Source: Vibrio sp. JC009
Lineage (GTDB): Bacteria; Pseudomonadota; Gammaproteobacteria; Enterobacterales; Vibrionaceae
Assembly (NCBI RefSeq): GCF_029016485.1
Contig: NZ_CP092107.1
Span: 434,001-498,000, forward strand
Length of the DNA: 64,000 bases
Reading direction: 5' to 3'
The notes under the pieces are model-generated. The model was not told the origin of the DNA. It saw only the letters and a list, made by a program, of their open reading frames with translations, and did not search any database. How positions within the stretch are numbered: position 1 is the first letter of the stretch; each line of letters begins with the position of its first letter. Position numbers and translations under genes: made by a program. Below are positions 37,586 through 46,537 of this stretch, piece by piece.

Positions 37586-37612
37586 AAAACCTGCCTGGAA
37601 AAGGCAGGTTTT
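37586..37612. terminator. Terminator of the reductive dehalogenase cassette
   Basis: Stem AAAACCTGCCT/AGGCAGGTTTT (37586-37596 with 37602-37612), 5-base loop, and a T run on the minus-strand transcript. It lies about 28 bases after the rdhB stop. Confidence 0.85.
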
Positions 37613-37640
37613 GAACAAAATACTATTTCATGGCTGACGA

Positions 37641-37997
37641 TTAGCTTTTGGCTGTTGCTTCCTTTAGCTGACTTGCCGTACCTTCTGCCTGCTTTTCTTT
37701 ATCACTAAGCATAAACAGAACTTTGAACAGGATCGCTCCGCCAATAATCATGGCCGTTCCGACAAAGCCAAGGAAATACCATCCGGCATTACCCTCATTC
37801 TCACCGTGTAGCGTAAAGGCACCAGCAATAGTAAGAATAAGCGAGAACCACCAACCCATTACCGCTACCCATTTCCACCAGTTCATGCGCAGGCCGTAAT
37901 CTTCTGCCCACAACTTAGCTGACTGGTAAATAAACATCTGAGCCGCGCCCAGAACCATCCAAAAAATCGGATCTAAAACCGTTGATTGTGGAAACAT
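37641..37997 (-). CDS. rdhB: Reductive dehalogenase membrane anchor RdhB
   Basis: 118 residues from ATG 37997, which lies one base past the rdhA stop with GGGAGG 9 bases upstream; the longer frame back to 38138 overlaps rdhA and is not preferred. Three hydrophobic helices are visible (ILDPIF-type first segment FWMVLGAAQMFIY; WVAVMGWWFSLILTIAGAF; WYFLGFVGTAMIIGGAILF), as in RdhB proteins that tether RdhA to the outside of the inner membrane. The tail is charged and soluble. The family is small and variable, so the call depends strongly on its place after rdhA. Confidence 0.82.
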   Translation of the reverse strand: MFPQSTVLDPIFWMVLGAAQMFIYQSAKLWAEDYGLRMNWWKWVAVMGWWFSLILTIAGAFTLHGENEGNAGWYFLGFVGTAMIIGGAILFKVLFMLSDKEKQAEGTASQLKEATAKS

Positions 37998-37998
37998 A

Positions 37999-39648
37999 TC
38001 AGAAAGCCTCCCAGTTGCCGTCGTATTCCCAGTCTTTATTAATGCCTTTGAAGAACTCTTCTGAACGCAACCACTCTGGTGGTTGGTGATAGTTCGCCAA
38101 TCGGCCGCCGTTATGTGGTGCAGCGTAAGCTTCTGCATCCGGGTAGTAGAAGAAGTTGTGCTGCATCGCCAGCAGTGCCTTACGCGTCATACCGGTATGG
38201 TCACGTGGATCGGCTTCTTTAACCAATGCGTGAATCCAGTTGTTACGACGGGTATATGGACATACAGAGATACAAACACGGCAACCCTGCTGACCATCAG
38301 AAGGCAGCGACTGCCAGAAGCGGAAACAGCTGTCCTGATTAAATTCGAAGATCTTATAACCGCGCTGAACAAAGTCTGGTTCATCAGCCATACTGATAGA
38401 ACCACTCGGACAGGTCGTCGCACAGATCTTACATTCATTACAAAAATCACGGACACCGATATCGATAGGCTTGTCGTATTCAAACTCAAGGTCTGTAACC
38501 ACACAGGCAAGACGAACGTTCGGACCGACTTCCGGTGTGATCAGGCTACCATTACGTGAAGACTCGCCAAGACCTGCTTTTACCGCCAGCGGTGGCAGTG
38601 TCATTTCATAGTCACCACCCGGCACCATTGCACGGCCAGCCCAGCCTAAACGGTTCAGGAAGACTTCCAGCTTACCCGCACCAAAACGAACCAGACTATA
38701 CGCCTCGTAAGAAGTACCGTAACCAGGTGCAGCATACATACCGTCCCAGCTCATTGGAACGCCAAGAACGATAACCGATTTCCAGTGTTTAGGGATTTCA
38801 TCACCCCAGTTTTCACCGCCACCCGGCATACCACGCATAATGTTTTTAAAGACAAAGTCAGGATCAACAGGAGTAATACCTACGAAGCTCATGCCCATCT
38901 GATGAGCGACTTTCTTAATAAGTTTGCTGGCGTGTGCAGGAGACTTGAATTCGCGCTTCTTAACTTTTGGACGCTTTGAGTTGTCAATCTGATCAGAAGT
39001 GTCTTCATCTTTTGACTCAGCACTAAAATTTGGTCCGCCTTCAGCATCTTCAAGCTTACCGTACATATCATCATAGATACTCTTATAGTCCGCTACAGAA
39101 GGGTCACCCTTAGGTGGCAAAGGCCAGTTAACAGGCACGCCGTTCTCGCCATACATAGAGGCGTGGTTTGCATGGTCATAAGCGTGAGAAATAACAAAAC
39201 GGTCGATATATTTCTGCTGCATTTTGCCGGAAATAGCACGCTGCTTAAAGGCTTCCATCATCTCAGGCCAGCGCTCCGGAAATCTTGAATAGTAATCCAC
39301 TACCCGCTTATCAGGACAACTTTCCCAGCCACCGGAAGGATCCCAGCCGCCCTGAATAGCCTTACCAATCATGCCCATTCGCCAGAATATAAAATCCTGT
39401 CTGTCCGGGCGCTCAGTTTCTCCCACTTTAATCAGCGTAGGAGCCCAGTCAACACGGAACGGTTCACGGTCAAAGAACATGTCTTTACCTTCGGCGGTTC
39501 TGCCCCAACCTGTGTTCTGATCCGGTTCACGACCTAATACGAAGCCTGTCGCGGCACCCACACCAACAGTTGCCGCTGCTGCTGTTGCGCCCCCCATTTT
39601 CAGAAAATTACGGCGGCTCTCATTCGGAGCCTGATCTTCTTTTTTCAT
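37999..39648 (-). CDS. rdhA: Reductive dehalogenase RdhA, Tat-exported
   Basis: 549 residues. A twin-arginine signal (ESRRNFLKMGG) at the N-terminus is followed by the corrinoid-binding nitroreductase-like region and two 4Fe-4S motifs: CX2CX2CX3C (CNECKICATTCP, about 404-415) and CX14CX2CX3C (about 439-462, ending CRVCISVCPY). This is the RdhA layout: a B12 cofactor and two clusters used to remove halogen from organic compounds, here with a separate anchor gene, as in respiratory enzymes. An acidic/basic insert (SAESKDEDTSDQID) near 215-235 is unusual. Substrate cannot be read from sequence. Confidence 0.93.
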   Translation of the reverse strand: MKKEDQAPNESRRNFLKMGGATAAAATVGVGAATGFVLGREPDQNTGWGRTAEGKDMFFDREPFRVDWAPTLIKVGETERPDRQDFIFWRMGMIGKAIQGGWDPSGGWESCPDKRVVDYYSRFPERWPEMMEAFKQRAISGKMQQKYIDRFVISHAYDHANHASMYGENGVPVNWPLPPKGDPSVADYKSIYDDMYGKLEDAEGGPNFSAESKDEDTSDQIDNSKRPKVKKREFKSPAHASKLIKKVAHQMGMSFVGITPVDPDFVFKNIMRGMPGGGENWGDEIPKHWKSVIVLGVPMSWDGMYAAPGYGTSYEAYSLVRFGAGKLEVFLNRLGWAGRAMVPGGDYEMTLPPLAVKAGLGESSRNGSLITPEVGPNVRLACVVTDLEFEYDKPIDIGVRDFCNECKICATTCPSGSISMADEPDFVQRGYKIFEFNQDSCFRFWQSLPSDGQQGCRVCISVCPYTRRNNWIHALVKEADPRDHTGMTRKALLAMQHNFFYYPDAEAYAAPHNGGRLANYHQPPEWLRSEEFFKGINKDWEYDGNWEAF

Positions 39649-39684
39649 TTTATTGCTTCCTTAAATTTCGGCTGATTCCGCAAA

Positions 39685-40785
39685 TCAACCAATAACAATT
39701 GCCAGTCTTTTTCTTAATTCAGCGTATTCCTGCTGATATTTAATTCTTAGCTGAGGTGCATTTTCTAATAATTTTATGTACGCAATTTCAGCCTCAGCCC
39801 AACGCTTTGCTGAGAAAAGAATATTGAATCGCATTTCCAGCGATTCTGTATCGAAAGGTTCAAGAGAGAGAAACTCATCTACGTCAACCAGAGCTTCATT
39901 CCAGTTTTTAAGTTTGATATTTGAACGACCACGAATATAACGAAGGTCAACAGCCGTAGGTTTAGCGATTAAATAACGTGATACAAGTTCAATCGCCCTT
40001 TCATAATTTTCAAGCTCATAACTCACAACGGCTTCAAGCTCATCCAACTCCAGAGCATCTTCACCAAATTTCTCACGGGCTTTATTTATATACTCAGCGC
40101 TGTCAGAGAAGTTTTTCATTGCATTAAAACAAGCAATAATTGTTAAATAGCCACCAATATTGGCACTATTTTTTCCAATGACTTTGTTTGCAAATTCAAT
40201 TGCCTCTTCAAATTTTTCCAGCTGATAATACAAATAAGCCAGATTCAGCAGAGCACCGGTATGGTTTTCGTCTTTTTCCAGGCACTCTCTGTAGAACTTA
40301 TCTGCGTTCTTCGCTTCTCCGTTAATACTTGCGTGAAAACCAAGATGAAACAGGGGTTCCGGAGATTCTGGTTCTTTTTCCAGTGCGGTAATAAAGCAAT
40401 ATTTTGACTGGTCAAAAATGCCAATTTGCATCAGGGCGCGGCCAAAGTTAATAAAATAGTCCGCATTTGCCTCCATATCGATTGGCTGCAAAATAGTCAG
40501 CGCCAGTTCTGGCTGCTGATTGCGAAGGAGAATTTCACTGGCAACAACCTTCATTTCATTGGTCAGACTGTTTCTGGCGCTATTAATATAAAAACTGGTG
40601 ACTCGCTTTTGGGCTTCCTGAATTAACTGGCTTTCGTTGTTATTCAGTGTTGAAATCATAAACTGTACTTCATTTTTTAATGAGTGCAGGGTTTCATCGT
40701 ATTTCTTCAACCAGTCTTCTTTGGTAGCGGAAATATCAAGAAGAAGAAATAATTCTTCAACCCATTGGATATTTTCAATGCTCAT
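39685..40785 (-). CDS. TPR protein of the reductive dehalogenase cassette
   Basis: 366 residues without signal peptide or membrane helix, built of helical repeats; TPR-type units are clear at ALLNLAYLYYQLEKFEEAIEF, at PEPLFHLGFHASINGEAKNA and at LRYIRGRSNIKLKNWNEALVD. It precedes rdhA by 36 bases on the same strand, so all three genes are probably one operon. Being cytoplasmic, it could be a chaperone that holds RdhA for cofactor loading before Tat export, the job done elsewhere by trigger-factor-like RdhT; this is inference. I know no named family for it. Confidence 0.82.
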   Translation of the reverse strand: MSIENIQWVEELFLLLDISATKEDWLKKYDETLHSLKNEVQFMISTLNNNESQLIQEAQKRVTSFYINSARNSLTNEMKVVASEILLRNQQPELALTILQPIDMEANADYFINFGRALMQIGIFDQSKYCFITALEKEPESPEPLFHLGFHASINGEAKNADKFYRECLEKDENHTGALLNLAYLYYQLEKFEEAIEFANKVIGKNSANIGGYLTIIACFNAMKNFSDSAEYINKAREKFGEDALELDELEAVVSYELENYERAIELVSRYLIAKPTAVDLRYIRGRSNIKLKNWNEALVDVDEFLSLEPFDTESLEMRFNILFSAKRWAEAEIAYIKLLENAPQLRIKYQQEYAELRKRLAIVIG

Positions 40786-41113
40786 AGCCTTCTTAGCCCT
40801 AAAGTATTATTTGAGGCTAGATTAGCGATTTGGGCTCAGGGCTAAAGGTAGATTTAGAGAGGGAATGGATATAAATATGCCGTTTAGATTATTTTTGACC
40901 AGCATCAATCTTCCACGGATACATAGCCAACTCTGACCGATATAAACATTCCTGCGCAATTTACAGCTTGTCTTTTTAAATACTAAAGCAAAAGTTGGAC
41001 TCTCAAATCCAATGTTCAACATCTACCATTAAAAGTACCATTCTCACCTTTATACTCAGCGGCATAGATCTACCATAGGGCAACAGGTTACTTATTCACT
41101 GAGGAGAGCCAGG
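40786..41113. other. Intergenic region between divergent TPR and qorB-like genes
   Basis: 328 bases between divergent genes. It must hold promoters for the dehalogenase cassette (minus) and the oxidoreductase (plus). I see no clear FNR, CRP or sigma-54 box and no hairpin worth listing; GAGGAGA just before 41114 is the ribosome site for the plus-strand gene. Confidence 0.55.
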
Positions 41114-41965
41114 GTGAAAATAGCAATAACGGCCGCAAGCGGACAGCTGGGTGCGGCCATCGTAAAAGCAACAGCAGCAGTCGTATCTAAAGAAAATGTT
41201 ATCGGTCTTGCCCGTACACCGGAGAAAGCACAGCATCTGGGTGTTGAAGTCCGTCCGGGAGACTACAACAATCCGGAGCAACTGGAACAGTCTCTGCAAT
41301 CGGTAGACACTCTTCTTCTTGTATCCGGCATGGACGCACCTGAAAAACGCATCGGTCAGCACCGTAACGTCATCAACGCAGCAAAAAAAGCAGGTGTTAA
41401 AAAGATCGTTTACACCAGTGTTCAGGGCGCAGAAAAAGACACGGCTTTCTCGCCAGTAATCCAAAGTAACCGCCAGACGGAGCAGGATGTACGTGAAAGC
41501 GGGCTGGACTGGGTTATCGGCCGCAACGGTATCTACATTGAACCGGATGTGGAGTACATCGAAAGCTACAAAAAAGCCGGTGGTATTTTTAACTGTGCCG
41601 GTGATGGCAAGTGTGGCTACACAAGCCGTGATGAGTTGGGTTATGCCTACGCGCGAATGCTGACCGAAGAGAAGCATAACGGCAACACATATAACCTGAA
41701 CGGTGAAGCGCTTACTCAGTATCAGCTTGCTGACTATATGAACAGCGCATTTGACACAGAGCTGGCTTATACACCGATGACAGTGGAGGAATACCGTCAG
41801 GAGCGTACTGAAGAGCTGGGCGAATTTCTGGGTACAATCATTGCCGGTATTTATCAGGGTATCTTAAACGGTAAAGCAGACAATCCAAGTCACTTTGAAC
41901 AAGCTGCCGGCCGGCCTCACCTTAGCTGGAGCGAATACTTCACAAGACTGAAAACGGACGCTTAA
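41114..41965 (+). CDS. qorB: NAD(P)-binding oxidoreductase, QorB/NmrA-like
   Basis: 283 residues, a short-chain-type Rossmann protein with nucleotide loop TAASGQLGAAI at the N-terminus, KKIVYTSVQGAEKD and GLDWVIGRNGIYIEP as in the QorB (YtfG) branch of the NmrA family. QorB reduces quinones with NADPH in the cytoplasm. Length matches E. coli QorB. A strong ribosome site (GAGGAG) precedes the ATG and a terminator follows, so it is monocistronic. Other NmrA-like functions cannot be excluded. Confidence 0.82.
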   Translation: MKIAITAASGQLGAAIVKATAAVVSKENVIGLARTPEKAQHLGVEVRPGDYNNPEQLEQSLQSVDTLLLVSGMDAPEKRIGQHRNVINAAKKAGVKKIVYTSVQGAEKDTAFSPVIQSNRQTEQDVRESGLDWVIGRNGIYIEPDVEYIESYKKAGGIFNCAGDGKCGYTSRDELGYAYARMLTEEKHNGNTYNLNGEALTQYQLADYMNSAFDTELAYTPMTVEEYRQERTEELGEFLGTIIAGIYQGILNGKADNPSHFEQAAGRPHLSWSEYFTRLKTDA

Positions 41966-41974
41966 ACTTGATAT

Positions 41975-42020
41975 AAAAAAATCCCCGCTCTGCTTACATT
42001 AGCAACAGCGGGGATTTTTT
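41975..42020. terminator. Bidirectional terminator between qorB and the binding protein gene
   Basis: Stem AAAAAATCCCCGC/GCGGGGATTTTTT (41975-41987 with 42008-42020). A/T runs on both sides allow it to stop both converging genes. Confidence 0.9.
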
Positions 42021-42028
42021 ATCTTTAA

Positions 42029-43018
42029 TTAAAGAGCCTTAGCCACCTTATCTGCCATCGCTTCTGACAGCCATGGTTTCCAGGTTTGCGGATAGCTTTC
42101 GAAGAAGTGATACATCGCCTCTTCCGCATCAGCCTGATTCTCTTCCATCCACGCCAGCAGCTGACTCATCTGGTCATTAGTAAAGCCGCGTTTTCCAAGG
42201 TATTTATAAGCTTCCGGTGCCCTTTGAGCAAAATTCTCTGTCGTAATGGTATGAACCGGAGACGGCGGATACATGGTCACTTTTGGTGATGCACATTCCG
42301 GCTGAGTGGTACAGTTTCTGTATTCAGAAAGATCCGTACCGCTGCCAAAATCCACTTTTACCATTTCATATTTGCCAAGAACCGGAGTCGGAGACCAGTA
42401 ATAACCAAACCATGCCTTTTCACGCTCGTAAGCCTTTGCGAGAGCTCCGGCCAATGCCGCACCTGAACCCGGATCAACCATCTCAAATCCGTGCTTATCC
42501 AGTTCCATGGCATCAAACAGGTGACCTGCAGTTATCTGGCATGTCCATCCCGCCGGACAACCATAAAAAGCCGCCACGTCATCATCTTCAGGATGTTCAA
42601 ACAGGTTTGCATGCTTAATCACGCCTTCAATTGTCGCCATTTCCGGATACTGCTTAACCAGATAAGACGGCACCCAGAAGCCTTCTTCACCACCGTTTAC
42701 CAGTGATTTGCCTGCATAGCGCAGCCGCTTTTCGGCAACGCCTCTGTCCAACGCTTCTTTCACGCTGTTGGTCCATAGCTCCGGGGCAATGTCCGGCTGC
42801 CCTTTTTCAATCATAGAAGTACCGGTTGGCACGCTATCCCCCGGGATAAGTTCAGCATTACACTGATAGGCATGTGTAAGAATAAACTGATCGATATGAG
42901 CAATAAGACTGGCTGAGTTCCAGTTCATATCAGCAATGGTAACGTCACCGCACTCATTAGCGCTGACCTGAGTTGAAATAGCAGACAGCAGCATAACTGC
43001 AGGGATAGAAGGCTTCAT
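42029..43018 (-). CDS. Glycine betaine/choline-type ABC substrate-binding protein
   Basis: 329 residues, signal peptide ending QVSANE. OpuAC/ProX-type binding protein: VTIADMNWNSASLIAHIDQF, PDIAPELWTNSVKEALDRG, WFGYYWSPTPVLGKYEMVKV with aromatic residues (Trp, Tyr) that in the family form the cage around a quaternary ammonium. There is no ATPase or permease gene beside it, so it is an orphan that must serve a transporter encoded elsewhere. Four cysteines in pairs may form disulphides. Osmoprotectant uptake is likely in a marine organism; the exact ligand is not certain. Confidence 0.85.
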   Translation of the reverse strand: MKPSIPAVMLLSAISTQVSANECGDVTIADMNWNSASLIAHIDQFILTHAYQCNAELIPGDSVPTGTSMIEKGQPDIAPELWTNSVKEALDRGVAEKRLRYAGKSLVNGGEEGFWVPSYLVKQYPEMATIEGVIKHANLFEHPEDDDVAAFYGCPAGWTCQITAGHLFDAMELDKHGFEMVDPGSGAALAGALAKAYEREKAWFGYYWSPTPVLGKYEMVKVDFGSGTDLSEYRNCTTQPECASPKVTMYPPSPVHTITTENFAQRAPEAYKYLGKRGFTNDQMSQLLAWMEENQADAEEAMYHFFESYPQTWKPWLSEAMADKVAKAL

Positions 43019-43120
43019 TGAGCTTAATTCCTTTTATTTCTTGGCATCAAACTACAAAGTATAGACACCTGCGGTGAACATAGTAGGTCAATATTGGTGT
43101 TTTGATGGTAGATGTCTAAC

Positions 43121-43879
43121 CTATACGGCAATTAAGACAAGATAACAAAGAACCTCAGAGATCTGCTGCACCGCGCCAAGCGCATCTCCGGTGTATCCAC
43201 CCACTTGTTTAACCATCCAGCGGCCAAACCAGATCCGGGCCAAAAACAGTGTTGCGATAAGTACAACGGCACTTTTAAAAGTAGGAATCAATAGTAGAAC
43301 CAAAGCAGCGACAGTGGCTAAAGTAACAAAATCTTTCTTACTGCTTGGGCTTTTTGCGACTTTCAGCTTGGACAATTCCGTCTGGCGCACATATCCATGG
43401 GTATAAATAAAACTGACAGCAAGCGAGCGGCTAAGCACATGGGCAATAATCAGTGATAGCGGGATCTGTTCCAGAGAGATTAGCGTAGTGTATTTCAGCA
43501 ACAAGATAAGAACCATGCCCAGCAAGGCATAGGCACCTATTCTGGAGTCTTTCATGATCTCCAGTTTACGCTCTGGCGTAAAGCCACCACCAAAACCATC
43601 ACAGGTATCGGCGAAGCCATCTTCATGAAAAGCGCCTGTCGCATAAATGCTAAACGCCATTGAAATAACGACCGAAACTTCAACTGGCCATATCAGGTTA
43701 GCAACCGAAAAAACCAGTGCGGTCAACACACCAATAACAAGGCCCACAAGGCCACAATACTTATAGGATTCGTTTTTCCGGTCTTCACTGTATGGCACAT
43801 TCGCAGAAACCGGAATGCGGGTGAAAATCGAAACAGACAGCAGGAAAATCTGCCATTCTCTTGTTAGTTTTTCTTTCAT
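43121..43879 (-). CDS. cobS: Adenosylcobinamide-GDP ribazoletransferase (cobalamin synthase) CobS
   Basis: 252 residues from ATG 43879, preceded by GAGAA; a GTG at 43900 gives 7 more residues. A multi-helix membrane protein with the conserved acidic motif FHEDGFADTCDGFGGG and the nearby RIGAYALLGMVL. It joins adenosylcobinamide-GDP and alpha-ribazole to give cobalamin (or its phosphate) at the inner membrane. It lies downstream of cobC, separated by a palindromic repeat. No cobU or cobT is in the window. Confidence 0.92.
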   Translation of the reverse strand: MKEKLTREWQIFLLSVSIFTRIPVSANVPYSEDRKNESYKYCGLVGLVIGVLTALVFSVANLIWPVEVSVVISMAFSIYATGAFHEDGFADTCDGFGGGFTPERKLEIMKDSRIGAYALLGMVLILLLKYTTLISLEQIPLSLIIAHVLSRSLAVSFIYTHGYVRQTELSKLKVAKSPSSKKDFVTLATVAALVLLLIPTFKSAVVLIATLFLARIWFGRWMVKQVGGYTGDALGAVQQISEVLCYLVLIAV

Positions 43880-43912
43880 GTTCTCATTATTCGCTTTCAC
43901 GAAAGCTCATTA

Positions 43913-44015
43913 GCGACTGGTGGGTATCGATAAGCAGACCGTCCTCGCCATGGATGGCGAGATCGAGCTACATGGAAGTATTTATGCGTGTCTGTGTTCG
44001 ATGCCCACTAGTCGC
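43913..44015. repeat. Palindromic intergenic repeat element
   Basis: About 103 bases bounded by imperfect inverted arms (43913-43930 and 43998-44015; 16 of 18 positions pair, outer sequence GCGACT...AGTCGC). Inside is a perfect hairpin CTCGCCAT-GG-ATGGCGAG (43944-43961). It fills the cobC-cobS gap and lacks coding potential. It resembles the short hairpin repeats scattered through marine gammaproteobacterial genomes; I have not matched it to a named family. Only one copy is visible here. The arms could fold in the mRNA and influence cobS expression. Confidence 0.65.
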
Positions 44016-44036
44016 GACTTCCACCGAACAGAGTTC

Positions 44037-44642
44037 TTAAGCTACCGGCCATAATAACTCAGGCCAACGCTTCCCATTTTCATCGTGATAAACACTAACC
44101 CCAACCTTAGCTGCATAAGGAATATTAATCCGCTGCAAGTACACTTCAGATTTAGGCATATCAAGCAAAACTCGTATCATCTGCTTTATCACGCCACCGT
44201 GAGTAACAAGCAGAATTTTCCGGCCCTTATAAACGTCAAGCATTCCACTCCATGCCCGCAGCACCCGCACCTCATAATCTTCCAGGCTTTCACCGTTTGG
44301 CGGAACGGTTTCCCAGGGCTTAGACCAGAAATCACTCAGCGCCTTTTGGTCATATTCCCACACTTCTTGTTTGGACATCCCGTCCCAGTCACCAAAATCC
44401 AGTTCCATAAAGTCAGGCTCTTCAACCACCTGAATGCCATTTTTCGCCGCATACTCATTGGCAAACTTGCGGCAACGCTTTAGCGGGGAAGTAACAACCA
44501 GATCATAATCGGCGTTTTCACCCACAGAAGCGTACATCTGGGCAAAACCCTTTTCGGTCAGAAGAAAATCGGCATGCCCTCTGAAACAGTCATCGCCTTC
44601 CGGCAGACCATGACGAAGTAAATCAATCCGGGTAATTGTCAT
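44037..44642 (-). CDS. cobC: Alpha-ribazole phosphatase-like CobC
   Basis: 201 residues of the histidine phosphatase superfamily: RHG motif in DLLRHGLPEGDDCFRGHAD, second core element VTSPLKRCRKFA, acidic ELDFGDWDG, and VTHGGVIKQMI with the second catalytic His. VPPNGESLEDYEVRV is like CobC proteins, which take the phosphate off alpha-ribazole-5'-phosphate in nucleotide-loop assembly. It sits among cob genes, 21 bases after a second histidine phosphatase gene, in the same direction. The cob context makes CobC the best reading. Confidence 0.82.
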   Translation of the reverse strand: MTITRIDLLRHGLPEGDDCFRGHADFLLTEKGFAQMYASVGENADYDLVVTSPLKRCRKFANEYAAKNGIQVVEEPDFMELDFGDWDGMSKQEVWEYDQKALSDFWSKPWETVPPNGESLEDYEVRVLRAWSGMLDVYKGRKILLVTHGGVIKQMIRVLLDMPKSEVYLQRINIPYAAKVGVSVYHDENGKRWPELLWPVA

Positions 44643-44663
44643 TGTAATTCTCTAAAAAACACC

Positions 44664-45236
44664 CTAGTTCACTACTTGGGAAACAACGTGGCGATCGATA
44701 ACTTGTGGAGATGCATTCGACATAATCCCACAGCCAAGGTGCCAGGAAGGAATGCCCTGGAGAATATTGGTCAGCGCTCTGAGCCATTCTCCATGACCCA
44801 CGATAACCACATCACCTTTATCAGAAAGGTTATCCAGCTCGGCGACAAAGGAAACGATACGCTGTTCAAAGTCTGTTTCAGACTCAACACCGAAAACAGA
44901 AGTCATTTTCTCACTGTATCTGCGGTGATACATAGCCCAGTAATCGGATAAGTGCTCATCCTTATCGATGATCTGGCCCTCAAGCAGACCAAACTTACGC
45001 TCTCTCAGCCGGATATCGGAATTGATATCTGAACCAATGCGCTTTGCAATAATACGGGCAGAATCCTGTGCTCTGCCCAGATCACTGCTAAACAATACCG
45101 GGTTGCGTAATTCAGGTAAAGCCAGCGCTTTCAACTGGGTAATAGCCTGCGAAGTCAGAGGGCTGTCCTGCCAGCCCTGAATTCTGCGCTGCTGATTCCA
45201 CTGCGTCTGACCATGGCGAATAAGGATTAAACGCAC
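44664..45236 (-). CDS. Second histidine phosphatase of the cob cluster
   Basis: 190 residues; [18 protein letters not shown] starts with the phosphohistidine RHG motif, followed by FSSDLGRAQDSARII, LRERKFGLLEGQ and VVIVGHGEWLRAL. This is a phosphoglycerate mutase-like phosphatase. The start overlaps the end of cobB by 10 bases, so it is translated with the cob operon. It may be a second alpha-ribazole phosphatase or act on another phosphate ester; the sequence alone does not decide. A catalytically complete motif set is present. Confidence 0.8.
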   Translation of the reverse strand: MRLILIRHGQTQWNQQRRIQGWQDSPLTSQAITQLKALALPELRNPVLFSSDLGRAQDSARIIAKRIGSDINSDIRLRERKFGLLEGQIIDKDEHLSDYWAMYHRRYSEKMTSVFGVESETDFEQRIVSFVAELDNLSDKGDVVIVGHGEWLRALTNILQGIPSWHLGCGIMSNASPQVIDRHVVSQVVN

Positions 45237-46537
45237 ACTTCACCCCTGAATATTTTTGCTACCAGAGACGGATTGTAGGGGAAATACCAGTGAATGTAAG
45301 AGGCAATTACCCTGTTTAACGCCCAGACAGGATCAAGCTGGCGCCCGCGTTGAGACACGGGCTGGCAAAGCACCCGCTCCTTAGATTCGGTTTTCGAATA
45401 GTGGAAAGTATGCCCCCGCAAACACTCATTACACAGCAGTTCACCTTCAACCAGACCAAGGGCCGCTAAAGAAGTCTGCATGGTCGAGTCCGCATCCAGT
45501 ACGCTGCACAGCTTGGTGGTCTTTTTATCCGTACCGGTCAACGTATGATTCAGATAAAGCATGCCGCCACATTCAGCAAGGACCGGCTTATCAGCCTGCG
45601 CATGCGCTTTTATCTGGGCTTTAAGTGCAAAATTAGAAGCCAGCTCATCGAGGAAAAGTTCCGGATAGCCACCCGGAAGGTAAATCGCATCACAATCAGG
45701 CAGAAGATCACCTTCAATTGGAGCAAAGAACTTTAGCTTAGCCCCCATCTCAGACAGTAAATCCAGATTAGCCTGATAAATAAAGCTAAATGCTGTATCA
45801 CGGGCAATAGCGATAGTTTTACCATGAAGCGATTGAGAAACCGGCTCCGCCGGTGCAATTCTGAACTCAACCGCCGGAGGCATGGAGATTTGCCCACTTT
45901 TTGCAATCAGATCCGCTGCCAGGTTCAGCCTTTCATCCAGATCTTCAAGCTCCTGAGCCTGAACCAGACCAAGATGACGCTCAGGCAGAGTTAGCCCGCT
46001 GTTTTTCGGCATATATCCGCAAAACTCCAGTGACTCAGGCAGCGCTTCTTTTAGCATTTCAGCGTGACCTGGCGAGCCAACACGGTTGGCAAACACACCA
46101 TACATCTGAATATCACTGCGAAAATTTGCCAGCCCATAGGCAATAGCCCCAAATGTCTGAGCCATCGAGCCTGCATCAATAACCGCCATAACAGGAATGC
46201 CAAGTGTGGCAGCAATGTCCGCACTGGAGCACTTGCCATCAAACATTCCCATCACGCCTTCGATAAGGATAAGATCAGCATCTTTCGCCGCTTCTGCAAC
46301 CAGCTGTTTGCAGTGCGCCTCTCCGCACATCCAGAAATCCAGCTGATAAACCGGATGACCTGATGCAAAGGAGAGAAAATTAGGATCGATAAAGTCAGGC
46401 CCGGTTTTAAAAACCCGCACCTTTTTGCCCTGATTGGTAAAATACCGGGCAATGGCTGCCACTACTGTTGTTTTACCGCTGCCCGAACTGGGAGCGGCAA
46501 CAACTAAGGCAGGACAACTTATCTTTGTATCACTCAA
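45227..46537 (-). CDS. cobB: Cobyrinic acid a,c-diamide synthase CobB/CbiA
   Basis: 436 residues. N-terminal ATPase domain with P-loop [11 protein letters not shown] (about 16-26), then a type I glutamine amidotransferase domain with nucleophile Cys in [12 protein letters not shown] (about 333) and C-terminal His in [10 protein letters not shown]. It adds amide groups to side chains a and c of the corrin ring with ATP and glutamine, a step of de novo synthesis and not of simple salvage. The start overlaps the cobQ stop by 4 bases. Confidence 0.93.
   Translation of the reverse strand: MSDTKISCPALVVAAPSSGSGKTTVVAAIARYFTNQGKKVRVFKTGPDFIDPNFLSFASGHPVYQLDFWMCGEAHCKQLVAEAAKDADLILIEGVMGMFDGKCSSADIAATLGIPVMAVIDAGSMAQTFGAIAYGLANFRSDIQMYGVFANRVGSPGHAEMLKEALPESLEFCGYMPKNSGLTLPERHLGLVQAQELEDLDERLNLAADLIAKSGQISMPPAVEFRIAPAEPVSQSLHGKTIAIARDTAFSFIYQANLDLLSEMGAKLKFFAPIEGDLLPDCDAIYLPGGYPELFLDELASNFALKAQIKAHAQADKPVLAECGGMLYLNHTLTGTDKKTTKLCSVLDADSTMQTSLAALGLVEGELLCNECLRGHTFHYSKTESKERVLCQPVSQRGRQLDPVWALNRVIASYIHWYFPYNPSLVAKIFRGEVCV

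Larger units (their letters stand above)
37259..37640. other. Intergenic region upstream of AraC-type gene
   Basis: About 380 AT-rich bases. The part next to the regulator should hold its promoter and contains the inverted repeat at 37315-37331. The part near 37586 holds the terminator of the dehalogenase cassette. No gene or IS end was recognised in between. Confidence 0.6.

Noticed and set aside
41096..41677. 193-codon minus-strand ORF
   Set aside because: Antisense to the QorB-like gene; cysteine- and phenylalanine-rich translation typical of a shadow frame.
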